Below, one piece after another: positions 46,213 through 53,842 of a stretch of 54,018 bases of DNA. Below the pieces are notes generated by a model, which saw nothing but the letters and a program-made list of their open reading frames with translations, was not told the DNA's origin and searched no databases. The stretch covers positions 294,330-348,347 of the forward strand of contig NZ_BMEC01000004.1 in assembly GCF_014636295.1 (NCBI RefSeq). The letters run 5' to 3'. Made by a program: the position numbers and the translations under genes. The DNA comes from Marivirga lumbricoides (GTDB lineage: Bacteria > Bacteroidota > Bacteroidia > Cytophagales > Cyclobacteriaceae). Position 1 is the stretch's first letter, and each line of letters begins with the position of its first letter.

Positions 46213-46855
46213 TTTGCGCAATTTCTTTACTAATGAATAATTTATTTTTACTGTCAACCAGGATTTCCATAGATCCATCAAATTGTACTTTATCAATAAT
46301 CTTGGTTTTTGCTCCCAGGTAAATACCTATCTTATCCAAGTGTTGTAAGAACAATGGATTGGCGTCCTTGACTGCCACAACTATGCCTGTCTCATTTATG
46401 TCCACTTCAGAAAGTGGTGTCTGAGGCTTTTCTTTGAATAATCCATTTTCATCAGGTATGGGGTCACCGTGCGGATCAAACTTGGGATGGCCTAAAAACT
46501 CGTCTAATCTTTGTATGAGTAGGGGAGATTTTATGTGCTCTAGTTGTTCAGCTATCTCGTGTACCTGATCCCAATTGAACTTCAATTTCTCTACTAGAAA
46601 TACTTCCCAAAGCCTGTGTTTTCTTATTACTTGCAGCGCAGATTTTTTTCCACTTTCAGAAATTTTTACCCCTTGATACTTTTTGTAAATAACCAATTCC
46701 TTCGAAGAAAGTCTCCGTAACATGTCCGAAACAGAAGCCGCTTTGGTACTCATTTCTTCCGCAATGGCATTGGTAGAAACGTCATGCTCCCCGGCATCTG
46801 AAAGATGATATACAGCTTTTAGATAGTTCTCTTCGGCAAAGCTTAATTTGATCAT
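46193..46855 (-). CDS. DtxR/MntR family metal-dependent transcription regulator
   Basis: The protein is 220 aa from ATG 46855; the upstream start at 46876 falls on the promoter box and is rejected. It has an N-terminal winged helix (EENYLKAVYHLSDAG, STKAASVSDMLRRLSSKELV), a dimerisation and metal domain with KHRLWEVFLVEKL and HEIAEQLEHI, then HPKFDPHGDPIP, and a C-terminal FeoA/SH3-like domain (about 145-220). It should repress the uptake genes downstream when Mn2+, Zn2+ or Fe2+ is high. Two inverted repeats and a promoter lie directly upstream. Confidence 0.92.
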   Translation of the reverse strand: MIKLSFAEENYLKAVYHLSDAGEHDVSTNAIAEEMSTKAASVSDMLRRLSSKELVIYKKYQGVKISESGKKSALQVIRKHRLWEVFLVEKLKFNWDQVHEIAEQLEHIKSPLLIQRLDEFLGHPKFDPHGDPIPDENGLFKEKPQTPLSEVDINETGIVVAVKDANPLFLQHLDKIGIYLGAKTKIIDKVQFDGSMEILVDSKNKLFISKEIAQNVLVTN

Positions 46856-46873
46856 AGCTTTTAGTGTTTTGTG

Positions 46874-46881
46874 CAAATATA
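46874..46881 (-). promoter_or_regulatory. -7 promoter box for the metal-uptake operon
   Basis: On the minus strand this reads TATATTTG followed by C, a perfect match to the Bacteroidota TAnnTTTG box. It is 19 bp upstream of the ATG at 46855, which gives a very short leader and supports that start. Confidence 0.65.
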
Positions 46882-46889
46882 AAATAAAA

Positions 46890-46903
46890 TTAGATGAATC
46901 TAA
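46890..46903. promoter_or_regulatory. candidate DtxR/MntR operator 1
   Basis: TTAGATGAATCTAA is an inverted repeat TTAGA-N4-TCTAA, resembling DtxR-family operators that begin TTAG and end CTAA. It lies 9 bp upstream of the -7 box, where bound repressor would block RNA polymerase. Confidence 0.6.
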
Positions 46904-46964
46904 AAATTTTATTAAATAAAGTTAATTTCGGAAAAATATTCGAAATTTTAAATTTTAACGTGGT

Positions 46965-46978
46965 TTAGACTATTCTAA
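46965..46978. promoter_or_regulatory. candidate DtxR/MntR operator 2
   Basis: TTAGACTATTCTAA has the same TTAGA-N4-TCTAA form (one base longer on each side as TTTAGA...TCTAAA). It is 75 bp upstream of operator 1, near the 3' end of the glycosyltransferase gene at 46982. Confidence 0.5.
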
Positions 46979-46981
46979 AAA

Positions 46982-48115
46982 TTATTTTAGGGTGTGTTTT
47001 TTAACAAATGGAATTAGTTTATTCTCTTCATCTGACCATTGGATTTCTTTACCTGGCAAAGTTTTATAGAACCATTTTTGAGAAAGTTCAGCCTCAAACT
47101 TTTTCATATTGATATCCTCAAAGTCTACACCTATTGCTGCAGGGTACTTTTCAAGCATATTAAGCCACATTACATGGTTTGGAATAAGCATTGGTTTGTG
47201 TAGTGCAAGGCATTCGTAAAATTTGGTAGGGATTCTACCTGCTGTATTTTCATTGATTTCGTAAGGCATTATTGCTATATCTGCTATTAGCAATTCCTTA
47301 AGAATCTCTTCATTAGGGACAGGTCTTTCACCTCCTTTTAATGAGATGTATGGCGTTAATTTAATGCTTTCAGTAATCTTTTTAAGATATTTATAATCAG
47401 CGGAGTAACCGATGATAGTTAAACTTACTTTACTGTTTGTTTTGTACAGGTTCTGGCAAAATTTTATAGCCTCTAAAGTGCCGTATTCTTTTCCAATTGT
47501 TCCTGAATAAATGAAGGAAATCTTACTTTTTACGGGGAAGTTGAGCGGTTCATTAATATGCTGTACAGAGGTTATAGCAGTTTTATTGAAAATGAATTCA
47601 TAAGGTCTGTTCTTTAAGAATGGTAACTGCCTCACATATACCTCTTCAGCTAACAGATAGCCTGATACGAAATAACGTGACATCCACTCAATGCTTTTAA
47701 TACCAAGTGATAAAATGGGTTTGATTTTGGAAGAATAAGCGTGGCTGTATTTTAGGTTTAATCTGTAATTTTCTTGTACATCATAAAGAATTTTAGTTCC
47801 AAATAATATTCTGATAATGTAATTAACTATCAGTAATTCAGGACTGCTAACTATTATGAGTTTAGGTTTTACTTTAATATAGGCTTTATAATATTTCCAT
47901 GAGGCCTTTATTCTGGAAATTGAGTTTCTTTTAAAATTAAAAATAGGATGAAAGGAAATATTTTCAGCTTTATTTATCATTTTTGAATTAAAGCCTATGA
48001 TATTTACATCATATTTATTTGTTTGCGCAAGCGATCGACCAATCTTTTGATAAGCCCTGACATCATCGACAGGTTTCAAAACAGAAGCGATAAGTATTTT
48101 GATTTTAGTATCCAC
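46982..48115 (-). CDS. glycosyltransferase (GT4-like)
   Basis: The protein is 377 aa from GTG 48115 (VDTKIKILIASVLKPVDDVR), a natural Rossmann-type N-terminus; a longer frame would run into dapD. The GT-B pattern shows in KISFIYSGTIGKEYGTLEAI, LTIIGYSADYKYLKKI and the nucleotide-sugar site region IADIAIMPYEINENTAGRIPTKFYECLAL. It probably adds a sugar to a lipid or polysaccharide precursor. It is divergent from dapD, with 22 bp between the two starts. Confidence 0.8.
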   Translation of the reverse strand: MDTKIKILIASVLKPVDDVRAYQKIGRSLAQTNKYDVNIIGFNSKMINKAENISFHPIFNFKRNSISRIKASWKYYKAYIKVKPKLIIVSSPELLIVNYIIRILFGTKILYDVQENYRLNLKYSHAYSSKIKPILSLGIKSIEWMSRYFVSGYLLAEEVYVRQLPFLKNRPYEFIFNKTAITSVQHINEPLNFPVKSKISFIYSGTIGKEYGTLEAIKFCQNLYKTNSKVSLTIIGYSADYKYLKKITESIKLTPYISLKGGERPVPNEEILKELLIADIAIMPYEINENTAGRIPTKFYECLALHKPMLIPNHVMWLNMLEKYPAAIGVDFEDINMKKFEAELSQKWFYKTLPGKEIQWSDEENKLIPFVKKHTLK

Positions 48116-48137
48116 TGGTATAAAGGTAAAATAGAAA

Positions 48138-48953
48138 ATGGAATTTAAAGAATTAATTGAAAGAGCCTGGGACAATAGGGAGCTCCTTAAAGATAAGGAA
48201 ACACAGATAGCAGTGAAGACTGTTGTTGAAGAATTAGATGAAGGAAAAATAAGAGTGGCAGAGCCTGCGGAAAGTGGCGAGTGGATCGTTAATGAATGGA
48301 TTAAAAAGGCTGTGATCTTATACTTCCCTCTTCAAAAAATGCAAACCATAGAACTGGGGCCTTTTGAGTTTCATGATAAAATTAAGCTAAAAAAAGGTTT
48401 TGAAAAATTAGGAGTGAGGGTGGTGCCACATGCGATTGCAAGGTACGGATCTTTCGTTAATTCAGGTGTTGTGATGATGCCTTCATATATAAATATTGGA
48501 GCATACGTAGACAGTGGAACCATGGTAGATACATGGGCAACGGTTGGTAGTTGTGCGCAAATAGGAAAGAATGTTCACCTCAGCGGAGGGGTTGGAATCG
48601 GAGGAGTTTTGGAGCCGGTTCAGGCAGCACCAGTGATTGTGGAAGACAATGCTTTTATAGGGTCCCGGTGCATCATTGTAGAGGGGGTAAGGATTGGTAA
48701 AGAGGCAGTGCTTGGAGCCAATGTTACATTAACTGCAAGCTCAAAGATCATAGATGTAACAGGTAGCGAACCTAAGGAGTATATTGGTTATGTGCCAGAA
48801 AGATCTGTTGTTATTCCAGGCTCTTTCTCAAAGAAATTTCCGGCAGGAGAATATAATGTTCCTTGTGCGTTAATTATCGGACAGAGGAAGGAAAGTACCG
48901 ATAAAAAGACCTCATTAAATCAGGCGCTTCGTGAGAACGATGTAGCAGTTTAA
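48138..48953 (+). CDS. dapD: 2,3,4,5-tetrahydropyridine-2,6-dicarboxylate N-succinyltransferase
   Basis: The protein is 271 aa. It transfers succinyl from succinyl-CoA in the lysine/meso-diaminopimelate pathway. The left-handed beta-helix hexapeptide repeats run from about residue 100 (VVPHAIARYGSFVNSGVVMM, IGAYVDSGTMVDTWATVGSC), with the conserved HLSGGVGIGGVLEP and IVEDNAFIGSRCIIVEG. The full length matches the family. The gene stands alone; the start is ATG 48138, close to the divergent glycosyltransferase start. Confidence 0.95.
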   Translation: MEFKELIERAWDNRELLKDKETQIAVKTVVEELDEGKIRVAEPAESGEWIVNEWIKKAVILYFPLQKMQTIELGPFEFHDKIKLKKGFEKLGVRVVPHAIARYGSFVNSGVVMMPSYINIGAYVDSGTMVDTWATVGSCAQIGKNVHLSGGVGIGGVLEPVQAAPVIVEDNAFIGSRCIIVEGVRIGKEAVLGANVTLTASSKIIDVTGSEPKEYIGYVPERSVVIPGSFSKKFPAGEYNVPCALIIGQRKESTDKKTSLNQALRENDVAV

Positions 48954-48998
48954 AAATTGAGAAATGATTTTGGCACCTAATTTGAGAAAAGTGTTAGC

Positions 48999-49844
48999 AT
49001 GAGAGTATTTATAATTGCGTTATTAATATTAGTTTCGAATACCTTAAAGTGCCAGGATTATGATGATTATTTCTCGGCTAATCCGAAAGCGGATTTCCCT
49101 GTAGTAGAAAACAGGCCCTTTGATTTTGGTGAAGAAATTCAATATAAGATTTATTATGGTTTCTTCACTATAGGGAAAGGGCAATTTAAAGTGCACAAGA
49201 ATCCATTCAAGGTGAATAAGCGCGGGGCTTATAAAATTGATGTGCGCGCTAAAACCACAGGAATGGTAGACTGGGTAGCTAAAATTGATGACCAATGGGG
49301 TGGGTATATTGATACTACTTCATTGGTGCCTCATCAAGCGTACAGAATTATTAAAGAAGGGAATTATAGAAAAACTGAGGTAGTTAACTACGATCATAAT
49401 AGTCAAATGCTGGAGGTGAAAACCAAAGGCAAAAATGATGCGGATTTTAAAGAGCCTATGTACTATGAATTTCCCCAGCAGGTGCGTGATCTCATAAGTG
49501 GGTTCGCGTATTTCAGGTCACTCGATTTTAATAAAATTAAAGTTCGTGATACTATAACAATTCCCGCTTTTTTTGAAGATACTTTTTATAAGCTACAAGT
49601 AGTTTATTTAGGAAAAGAAACGATTGATACACCAGTTGGAAAAATTCGGGCGCATAAGGTTACTCCCGTAATGCCTGATAATAAAATTTTTGATGGAGAA
49701 GATTCTGTGCTAGCATGGTTTTCCGATGATAAAAATAAAATCCCGCTAAAAATCAATGCTAAATTATATGTAGGATCCGGAGGGTTGGAAATTACAGGTT
49801 TCAAAAATGTGAAGCATCCTATAAATTTTGATATGAGTAAATAG
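48999..49844 (+). CDS. DUF3108 domain protein, exported
   Basis: The protein is 281 aa with a signal peptide (VFIIALLILVSNTLKCQ). The DUF3108 core begins EEIQYKIYYGFFTIGKGQF and has DWVAKIDDQWGGYIDT and, later, AWFSDDKNKIPLKINAKLYVG. The fold is a lipocalin-like periplasmic beta-barrel of unknown role, common in Bacteroidota. It follows dapD by 45 bp but has no clear functional link to it. Confidence 0.87.
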   Translation: MRVFIIALLILVSNTLKCQDYDDYFSANPKADFPVVENRPFDFGEEIQYKIYYGFFTIGKGQFKVHKNPFKVNKRGAYKIDVRAKTTGMVDWVAKIDDQWGGYIDTTSLVPHQAYRIIKEGNYRKTEVVNYDHNSQMLEVKTKGKNDADFKEPMYYEFPQQVRDLISGFAYFRSLDFNKIKVRDTITIPAFFEDTFYKLQVVYLGKETIDTPVGKIRAHKVTPVMPDNKIFDGEDSVLAWFSDDKNKIPLKINAKLYVGSGGLEITGFKNVKHPINFDMSK

Positions 49845-50044
49845 ACTATAAGTTTGTTATATCGTTTACTAAAGCTTAAGCTATTTACATTATGGTAAAA
49901 TAACTATCCACCAGATTAAATAATACTTTACTTAAATTATCAGCAACCTCAATTTTATGGAGTTTTATCTTAGTTAGAGCATTAATGTTTAAAACATAAA
50001 GCTTAATTTTGATTTTTATTAATTAGAAAAAAAACAAAATAATG

Positions 50045-50647
50045 ATGTCGAAAAAGTTAGTTTATGTATTTCTTTTACTCAGCTCTGTATTAGTAAGCTG
50101 TGCTGAAAAAGATAATGCTGATATTGGCAATGAATACTATAGCAGTGGAGAGTATGCAAAAGCAATAGAGGCGTATAATGAACATCTTACTATGAAACCA
50201 GCTGACGAAACTATTATTTACAATAGGGGAAGGGCTTATGAGGAGTTGGGTAAATATGATGAAGCAGTTGAAGACTTCGAAAAAGTAGTAAAAATTAATC
50301 CTAAGAACGAGAGTGCATTATTGAGTATAGGTAAAAACTATTTTCGTTTGAAGGAATTTGAAAATGCAGCTTTTCATTTTGAAAAAGCTTATAAAGCAAA
50401 TACGTCCAGCTCTCAGGCCGCTCTATTACTAGCCAGAGCACTGCATAAAGCAGGTCAGGTAGAAAAAGCGATGGAGTATTATAATATAGCCATCAATAAC
50501 GACAGCAAGAATGGAGAAGCTTTTATGTACAGAGGAGCACTTAAACTATTTCTTAATAAGTCAACAGGTGGTTGCAGTGATATTCAGCAAGCACGTAATA
50601 TGGGCATAAAGGAGGCAGAAGATTTATACAAGAAATATTGTAAGTAA
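50045..50647 (+). CDS. TPR-repeat lipoprotein
   Basis: The protein is 200 aa from the second of two adjacent ATG codons. It has a lipoprotein signal (YVFLLLSSVLVSCAEK, acylated Cys near residue 19) and about four TPR repeats from residue 28 to 185 (EYYSSGEYAKAIEAYNEHL, GRAYEELGKYDEAVEDFEKV, and two more). It should be an envelope-anchored scaffold for protein contacts. It is transcribed alone and closed by a terminator at 50712-50754. Confidence 0.87.
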   Translation: MSKKLVYVFLLLSSVLVSCAEKDNADIGNEYYSSGEYAKAIEAYNEHLTMKPADETIIYNRGRAYEELGKYDEAVEDFEKVVKINPKNESALLSIGKNYFRLKEFENAAFHFEKAYKANTSSSQAALLLARALHKAGQVEKAMEYYNIAINNDSKNGEAFMYRGALKLFLNKSTGGCSDIQQARNMGIKEAEDLYKKYCK

Positions 50648-50711
50648 GTTTTGGTATGCTTACTGAATAATCAGTAATAATTTTGCCGATTGAAAAATTG
50701 AAGCATTTTTG

Positions 50712-50754
50712 TCAGAATAGAGCTTAACTCACAAAAGCTTTATTCTGATTTTTT
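50712..50754 (+). terminator. intrinsic terminator of the TPR lipoprotein gene
   Basis: TCAGAATA and AGCTT (50712-50725) pair with AAGCT and TATTCTGA (50735-50748) with one mismatch, then a T6 tract. The stem contains the stop codon of the convergent S24 regulator gene. Confidence 0.8.
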
Positions 50755-51564
50755 CAAATTTTCAACAGTTGCTTCCAGATTTGTGATTCGCTCCCATAAA
50801 GATTTTGGGTTAGTGAAGTTAGCACTAAGAAACATTTTAGCCTTCCATAGCTCAAGTATATCTGTCAAGGCTAATTTTAGATCAGGGTATTGTCTTTTAT
50901 TAATGACTGCATCCGCTTTAGTTAATATATAATCAAGCTCTTGGTTTATGTCAACTATTCTTCTTACAAGAATTCCGTCCTTTTTTGATACAATAACATA
51001 AACAGTATCATCAATAATATCTTCAAGGCTTTCTATCCACTCAGTAAAAATAACGTCTCCATGGGTAATGGTGGGTGCCATGCTATTACCATCTACTTCA
51101 AAAGCTCTGGTTAGTTTTGAAGAAAGTGTGGGAATAGAGTATGAAGGTAAAGTTTGAATATAGTCAGAATCTTTATGGTTTGACAAATAAGCTTGCTGTC
51201 CTTCTATTGAAACCATCGGTATTTTTACGCTGTTGGATGCGTCTGCTTTAGGAAATTTTTTTGACTCATGGGGTTGGTGTTTATACTGGTGAAAAGGTTC
51301 TTTTGCTGAGGCCATATCTTCATATCTTTCAATACCTAGAATTTGATCTGAGTTACCGAAAATAAAATTAGGATCAATTTGCCATTTATTCAAGAATATC
51401 TGTAGTAAGTCACCACTTATTTTGAGTCTTTCTTTTAATATTTCTGTAAAATATGAAGGAGAAACTTCCAAAGATTCTGCTATCTGCTTTTTATTATTTG
51501 CTCTTTTAGTCTCTAAAAGATAATTTACAGCCTTATTAAATCTTTGATTAACGGTTTCTTTCAT
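50740..51564 (-). CDS. XRE-type regulator with S24 (LexA-like) domain
   Basis: The protein is 274 aa. Residues 1-65 are a helix-turn-helix (NKKQIAESLEVSPSYFTEIL). A linker follows, then the S24 fold (about 115-225): the nucleophile Ser is S161 in VDGNSMAPTITHGDVI. At the LexA Lys position (K156 in VTVKRL) the sequence is LVRRI, so Lys is replaced by Arg (R201). No clear Ala-Gly cleavage site is seen. It may therefore be a repressor that does not cleave itself. A 17-bp inverted repeat sits just upstream of its start. Confidence 0.85.
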   Translation of the reverse strand: MKETVNQRFNKAVNYLLETKRANNKKQIAESLEVSPSYFTEILKERLKISGDLLQIFLNKWQIDPNFIFGNSDQILGIERYEDMASAKEPFHQYKHQPHESKKFPKADASNSVKIPMVSIEGQQAYLSNHKDSDYIQTLPSYSIPTLSSKLTRAFEVDGNSMAPTITHGDVIFTEWIESLEDIIDDTVYVIVSKKDGILVRRIVDINQELDYILTKADAVINKRQYPDLKLALTDILELWKAKMFLSANFTNPKSLWERITNLEATVENLKKSE

Positions 51565-51578
51565 ATATTAAAAAATCT

Positions 51579-51624
51579 TACAGATATTCTTTATTTTTCT
51601 TGCTGTTAATAAAGAATATCTGTA
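51579..51624. promoter_or_regulatory. 17-bp inverted repeat, candidate operator of the S24 regulator
   Basis: ACAGATATTCTTTATT (51580-51595) and its perfect reverse complement AATAAAGAATATCTGT (51608-51623) are separated by 12 bp, with one further paired base on each side. It lies between the regulator start (51564) and its candidate promoter, and its right arm touches a plus-strand promoter box. Confidence 0.7.
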
Positions 51625-51630
51625 TATTTG
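51623..51630 (+). promoter_or_regulatory. -7 box, rightward promoter
   Basis: TATATTTG fits the TAnnTTTG consensus and starts at the last base of the inverted repeat's right arm. It would drive the small ORFs at 51677 and 51815. Confidence 0.5.
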
Positions 51631-51652
51631 TTTTTTCATTCAAAATCAGAGA

Positions 51653-51660
51653 CAAATATA
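51653..51660 (-). promoter_or_regulatory. -7 box, leftward promoter for the S24 regulator
   Basis: The minus strand reads TATATTTG. It is about 90 bp upstream of the regulator ATG, so the inverted repeat falls within the leader. It faces the rightward box at 51623-51630. Confidence 0.5.
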
Positions 51661-51676
51661 AAATAAATACAGTCAA

Positions 51677-51769
51677 ATGTATTACAGAAGCGTACCCAGA
51701 TTCTATGGATTTGTGGTTAATGGCTTCCGCTATGTTAAAAAAGTTATGAATATATGTGGGTTCAAATGA
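51677..51769 (+). CDS. possible 30-aa peptide ORF
   Basis: An ATG at 51677 opens 30 codons (MYYRSVPRFYGFVV and on, ending ICGFK, then TGA). It is rich in aromatic and basic residues and lies just after the rightward promoter of the S24 regulator region. It may be coding or may be part of a leader; there is no further support. Confidence 0.25.
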   Translation: MYYRSVPRFYGFVVNGFRYVKKVMNICGFK

Positions 51770-51814
51770 AAAACTGATCAGGTTCAATAGGATGGAGGAG
51801 AGCTTTTGTTTAGG

Positions 51815-52063
51815 ATGAATGAATTAATCAATTGTTTTACTGAGGCTTTAAATAAAGTGGAATACAAGCGTGATATACAACAATGGGCAGAGAATTGGAT
51901 TAATGATATGTTTTTAGCAGTGAAGAATCAAGACAAATATCTTATATTAAGTTTAATAAAAGAAAATCGTAATAGTAGAATAAACTGGAGTAATGATATC
52001 AAGTCTTCTACCTCACGGGAATATTATTCATTAATTGGTAAGGCCTACAGAATTATTTTCTAA
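51815..52063 (+). CDS. small hypothetical protein
   Basis: The protein is 82 aa from ATG 51815. A TTG at 51806 is an alternative and has a GGAGGAG sequence 5 nt before it, which is strong for this genome. The product is helical (CFTEALNKVEYKRDIQQWAE, then AVKNQDKYLILSLIKENRN) and ends YSLIGKAYRIIF. No signal peptide or known family is seen. It lies downstream of the rightward promoter controlled by the S24 repeat, so it is a likely target of that regulator. Confidence 0.55.
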   Translation: MNELINCFTEALNKVEYKRDIQQWAENWINDMFLAVKNQDKYLILSLIKENRNSRINWSNDIKSSTSREYYSLIGKAYRIIF

Positions 52064-52107
52064 AAATACTAAATCGGAATTCCTGTTTTCTCAGCTTAGG
52101 TTGGTAA

Positions 52108-52794
52108 TTATTTGTTTAAAGGTTCATGATTACAAATGACGTTGGTGGTTATTGAACCAGTGCCGAGGCAGGTAGGGCAGTAACTAAAGAATTCTTTATC
52201 ACCTTCGCACACAGGGCATGTATGGATGCCTACTCCATTGCATCTATGGCAAGTTTTATAGCTTTTGTTTCCCATAGTGCCCAGATAGATAATTACCCCA
52301 TCTCCACTACAGATGGAGCACCCTACTTTGCCCACACCTTCACAATAGTTACAGGTTTTTAAAAGTTGCTTTTCTCCATTACAAGTAGGGCAGGTTTTAA
52401 GTCTATAGCCACTGTGGTCACAAAATTCACAAGAGAAATTTCTGTTCAGCTTCTGCTTAAGCATATCTTTAAGCTTAAGAGCATTTTCATAATAGGCTCC
52501 GGCACTGCCCATTATTTCGAAGTATTTATCTAAAAAACTTTGGCTATTCTGGTATTGTCCAACATAATAAAGTGTTTCTGAAAACAGATAGGGCATTTCA
52601 GCAGGAAGCTTAGAACCGGTTTTAAGGATTTTTCTGAAAGAAAGGTTTGCCTGTTCGTAATTACCTGCTTCCATTTCTGCCTGTGCTTTTTCGTAATAAT
52701 AGGTAACCGTTTCTTTGCTCTCAGATTGAGCTAAAATAGAATGATGTAATCCGAAGGATAACAACAACAGTAAATAAAATTTATAATTTCTCAT
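52108..52794 (-). CDS. exported TPR protein with DnaJ-type zinc-finger repeats
   Basis: The protein is 228 aa. A signal peptide (FYLLLLLSFGLHHSILAQ) is followed by a TPR-like helical part (about 25-110) and then seven CxxC units (CEFC, CPTC, CNYC, CSIC, CHRC, CPVC, CPTC), many followed by xGxG, as in the DnaJ central domain. DnaJ fingers are normally cytoplasmic and bind unfolded protein; here they would sit in the envelope. There is no J domain. It may bind metal or act in redox or folding chemistry outside the cytoplasm. Confidence 0.83.
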   Translation of the reverse strand: MRNYKFYLLLLLSFGLHHSILAQSESKETVTYYYEKAQAEMEAGNYEQANLSFRKILKTGSKLPAEMPYLFSETLYYVGQYQNSQSFLDKYFEIMGSAGAYYENALKLKDMLKQKLNRNFSCEFCDHSGYRLKTCPTCNGEKQLLKTCNYCEGVGKVGCSICSGDGVIIYLGTMGNKSYKTCHRCNGVGIHTCPVCEGDKEFFSYCPTCLGTGSITTNVICNHEPLNK

Positions 52795-52977
52795 TTAATT
52801 TTTAAACGACTCTTTAATCTAAGGAATTATATTTTGAACTAACATCTGTAATAGCAATATAAATCCGTTTGATAGAAGAAATTTTGTGTTATAATTGATA
52901 AATGTGGGGAGGAGTACTTGATTTGCAAAAGCTGAAGCTTTTCATGTTTGGTTGTGGTGGGTTAAAATATATTGTTT

Positions 52978-53361
52978 TTAACCTCCAACAATATCCTTAA
53001 GGTTGTTGACTAGTTCACTCCAGAGCTCATACTGCTCCTGCTCGTCATCATAATCAGAATAATCTACTACTTTAACGTACATGGATTGAGTAATTTCATT
53101 TTCGTCAAGATGAATCTCCACATAAGATTTATCATCTTCTTCTCCGTCCTCGTAAAACTCAAATTTAACATATTGGTTTATTCTATGACCTACTAATCTG
53201 GCTGGGTGGTCTTCATCATCATAAATGAAATTGAACTCTTTATCTTCATTTATATTTACGTCATCCGCGAACCACTGAGCCAGTCCGCTCGCTGTACTTA
53301 TATAAGGGTAAAGCATCTTTTTAGATGCGTTTATTTCAAAATCTGCAGTAAATTTTTTCAT
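52978..53361 (-). CDS. START-like (SRPBCC) domain protein
   Basis: The protein is 127 aa and cytoplasmic. It fits the Bacteroidota START-like domain: KFTADFEINASKKMLYPYIS, GLAQWFADDVN and the acidic C-terminal stretch. The helix-grip fold forms a hydrophobic cavity for a ligand; the ligand is unknown. The protein is very acidic (runs of Asp/Glu such as DEDHP and DDEQEQ). It starts at ATG 53361, 184 bp upstream of the zinc-finger gene on the same strand. Confidence 0.87.
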   Translation of the reverse strand: MKKFTADFEINASKKMLYPYISTASGLAQWFADDVNINEDKEFNFIYDDEDHPARLVGHRINQYVKFEFYEDGEEDDKSYVEIHLDENEITQSMYVKVVDYSDYDDEQEQYELWSELVNNLKDIVGG

Positions 53362-53728
53362 TCTTTTTTTACTTTATTTAGGAAAGGATAAGTTATGACT
53401 TAATTTCATTTATACCAATAAAATTCTTTCTGATTTTTATTTGCAATTTGATCAGAGAATTTATTAAGTTTGCACTCCCATTCAGGAAATGACTTTTAAC
53501 AAATTCATAACTGATAGAAATAATAATCATAATTAACCAAAATGATTGTTATTTATTTCATGATGACAAACGGTTATCATTGAGATATATTGGAAGCTAA
53601 ATCTATTTAATTGATAGTTTTGACTTAAGTATTTGGAACACAGGATTTATATTTGATTAATACTTTAGTGAAGACTACAGCTTTTAAGAATAAAGGTTTT
53701 TATTGGAGAAAAAAGAAATTAAATAAAT
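53362..53728. other. 367-bp intergenic region with two candidate promoters
   Basis: It contains TAAGTTTG at 53465-53472 (followed by CACTCCC, with a TTG 21 bp upstream) and TATATTTG at 53648-53655. Both fit TAnnTTTG on the plus strand and could drive the tRNA genes at 53729-53916. No open frame is seen. Confidence 0.4.
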
Positions 53729-53799
53729 GGTGAGGTAGCTCAGTTGGTTAGAGCGCAGGATTCATATCCGCCAGTTGGCGGACGGCAGTTCAAATCTGC
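53729..53799 (+). pseudogene. tRNA-Met pseudogene carrying a short palindrome
   Basis: The first 39 nt match the intact tRNA-Met at 53843-53916 except for one base (GGTGAGG for GGCGAGG). After the CAT anticodon, the region that should read ACCCTGAGGT is replaced by TCCGCCAGTTGGCGGA (53767-53782), a perfect 7-bp hairpin with a GT loop. The T arm (GGCAG-TTCAAAT-CTGC) is kept, but the 3' acceptor half is lost (GAATAAGG instead of TTCTCGC). The anticodon stem and acceptor stem cannot form, so the copy is not functional. Confidence 0.85.
53767..53782. repeat. 16-bp palindrome TCCGCCAGTTGGCGGA
   Basis: Seven-bp arms TCCGCCA and TGGCGGA surround GT. It is found only once in this window, inside the tRNA-Met pseudogene. 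It has the form of a small mobile or REP-like palindrome, different from families A and B at the left end. Confidence 0.65.
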
Positions 53800-53842
53800 G
53801 AATAAGGTTTTTTGAAGATTAAGAGAAAATAAAATTATAAAT

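Noticed and set aside
51578-51787. 69-aa minus-strand frame upstream of the S24 regulator
   Set aside because: It runs over the inverted repeat and both promoter boxes and gives a low-complexity product, so a regulatory role for this stretch is more likely.
53729-53799. First tRNA-Met copy as a functional tRNA or tmRNA-like RNA
   Set aside because: The anticodon stem and the acceptor stem cannot form after the palindrome replacement and the loss of the 3' acceptor half.
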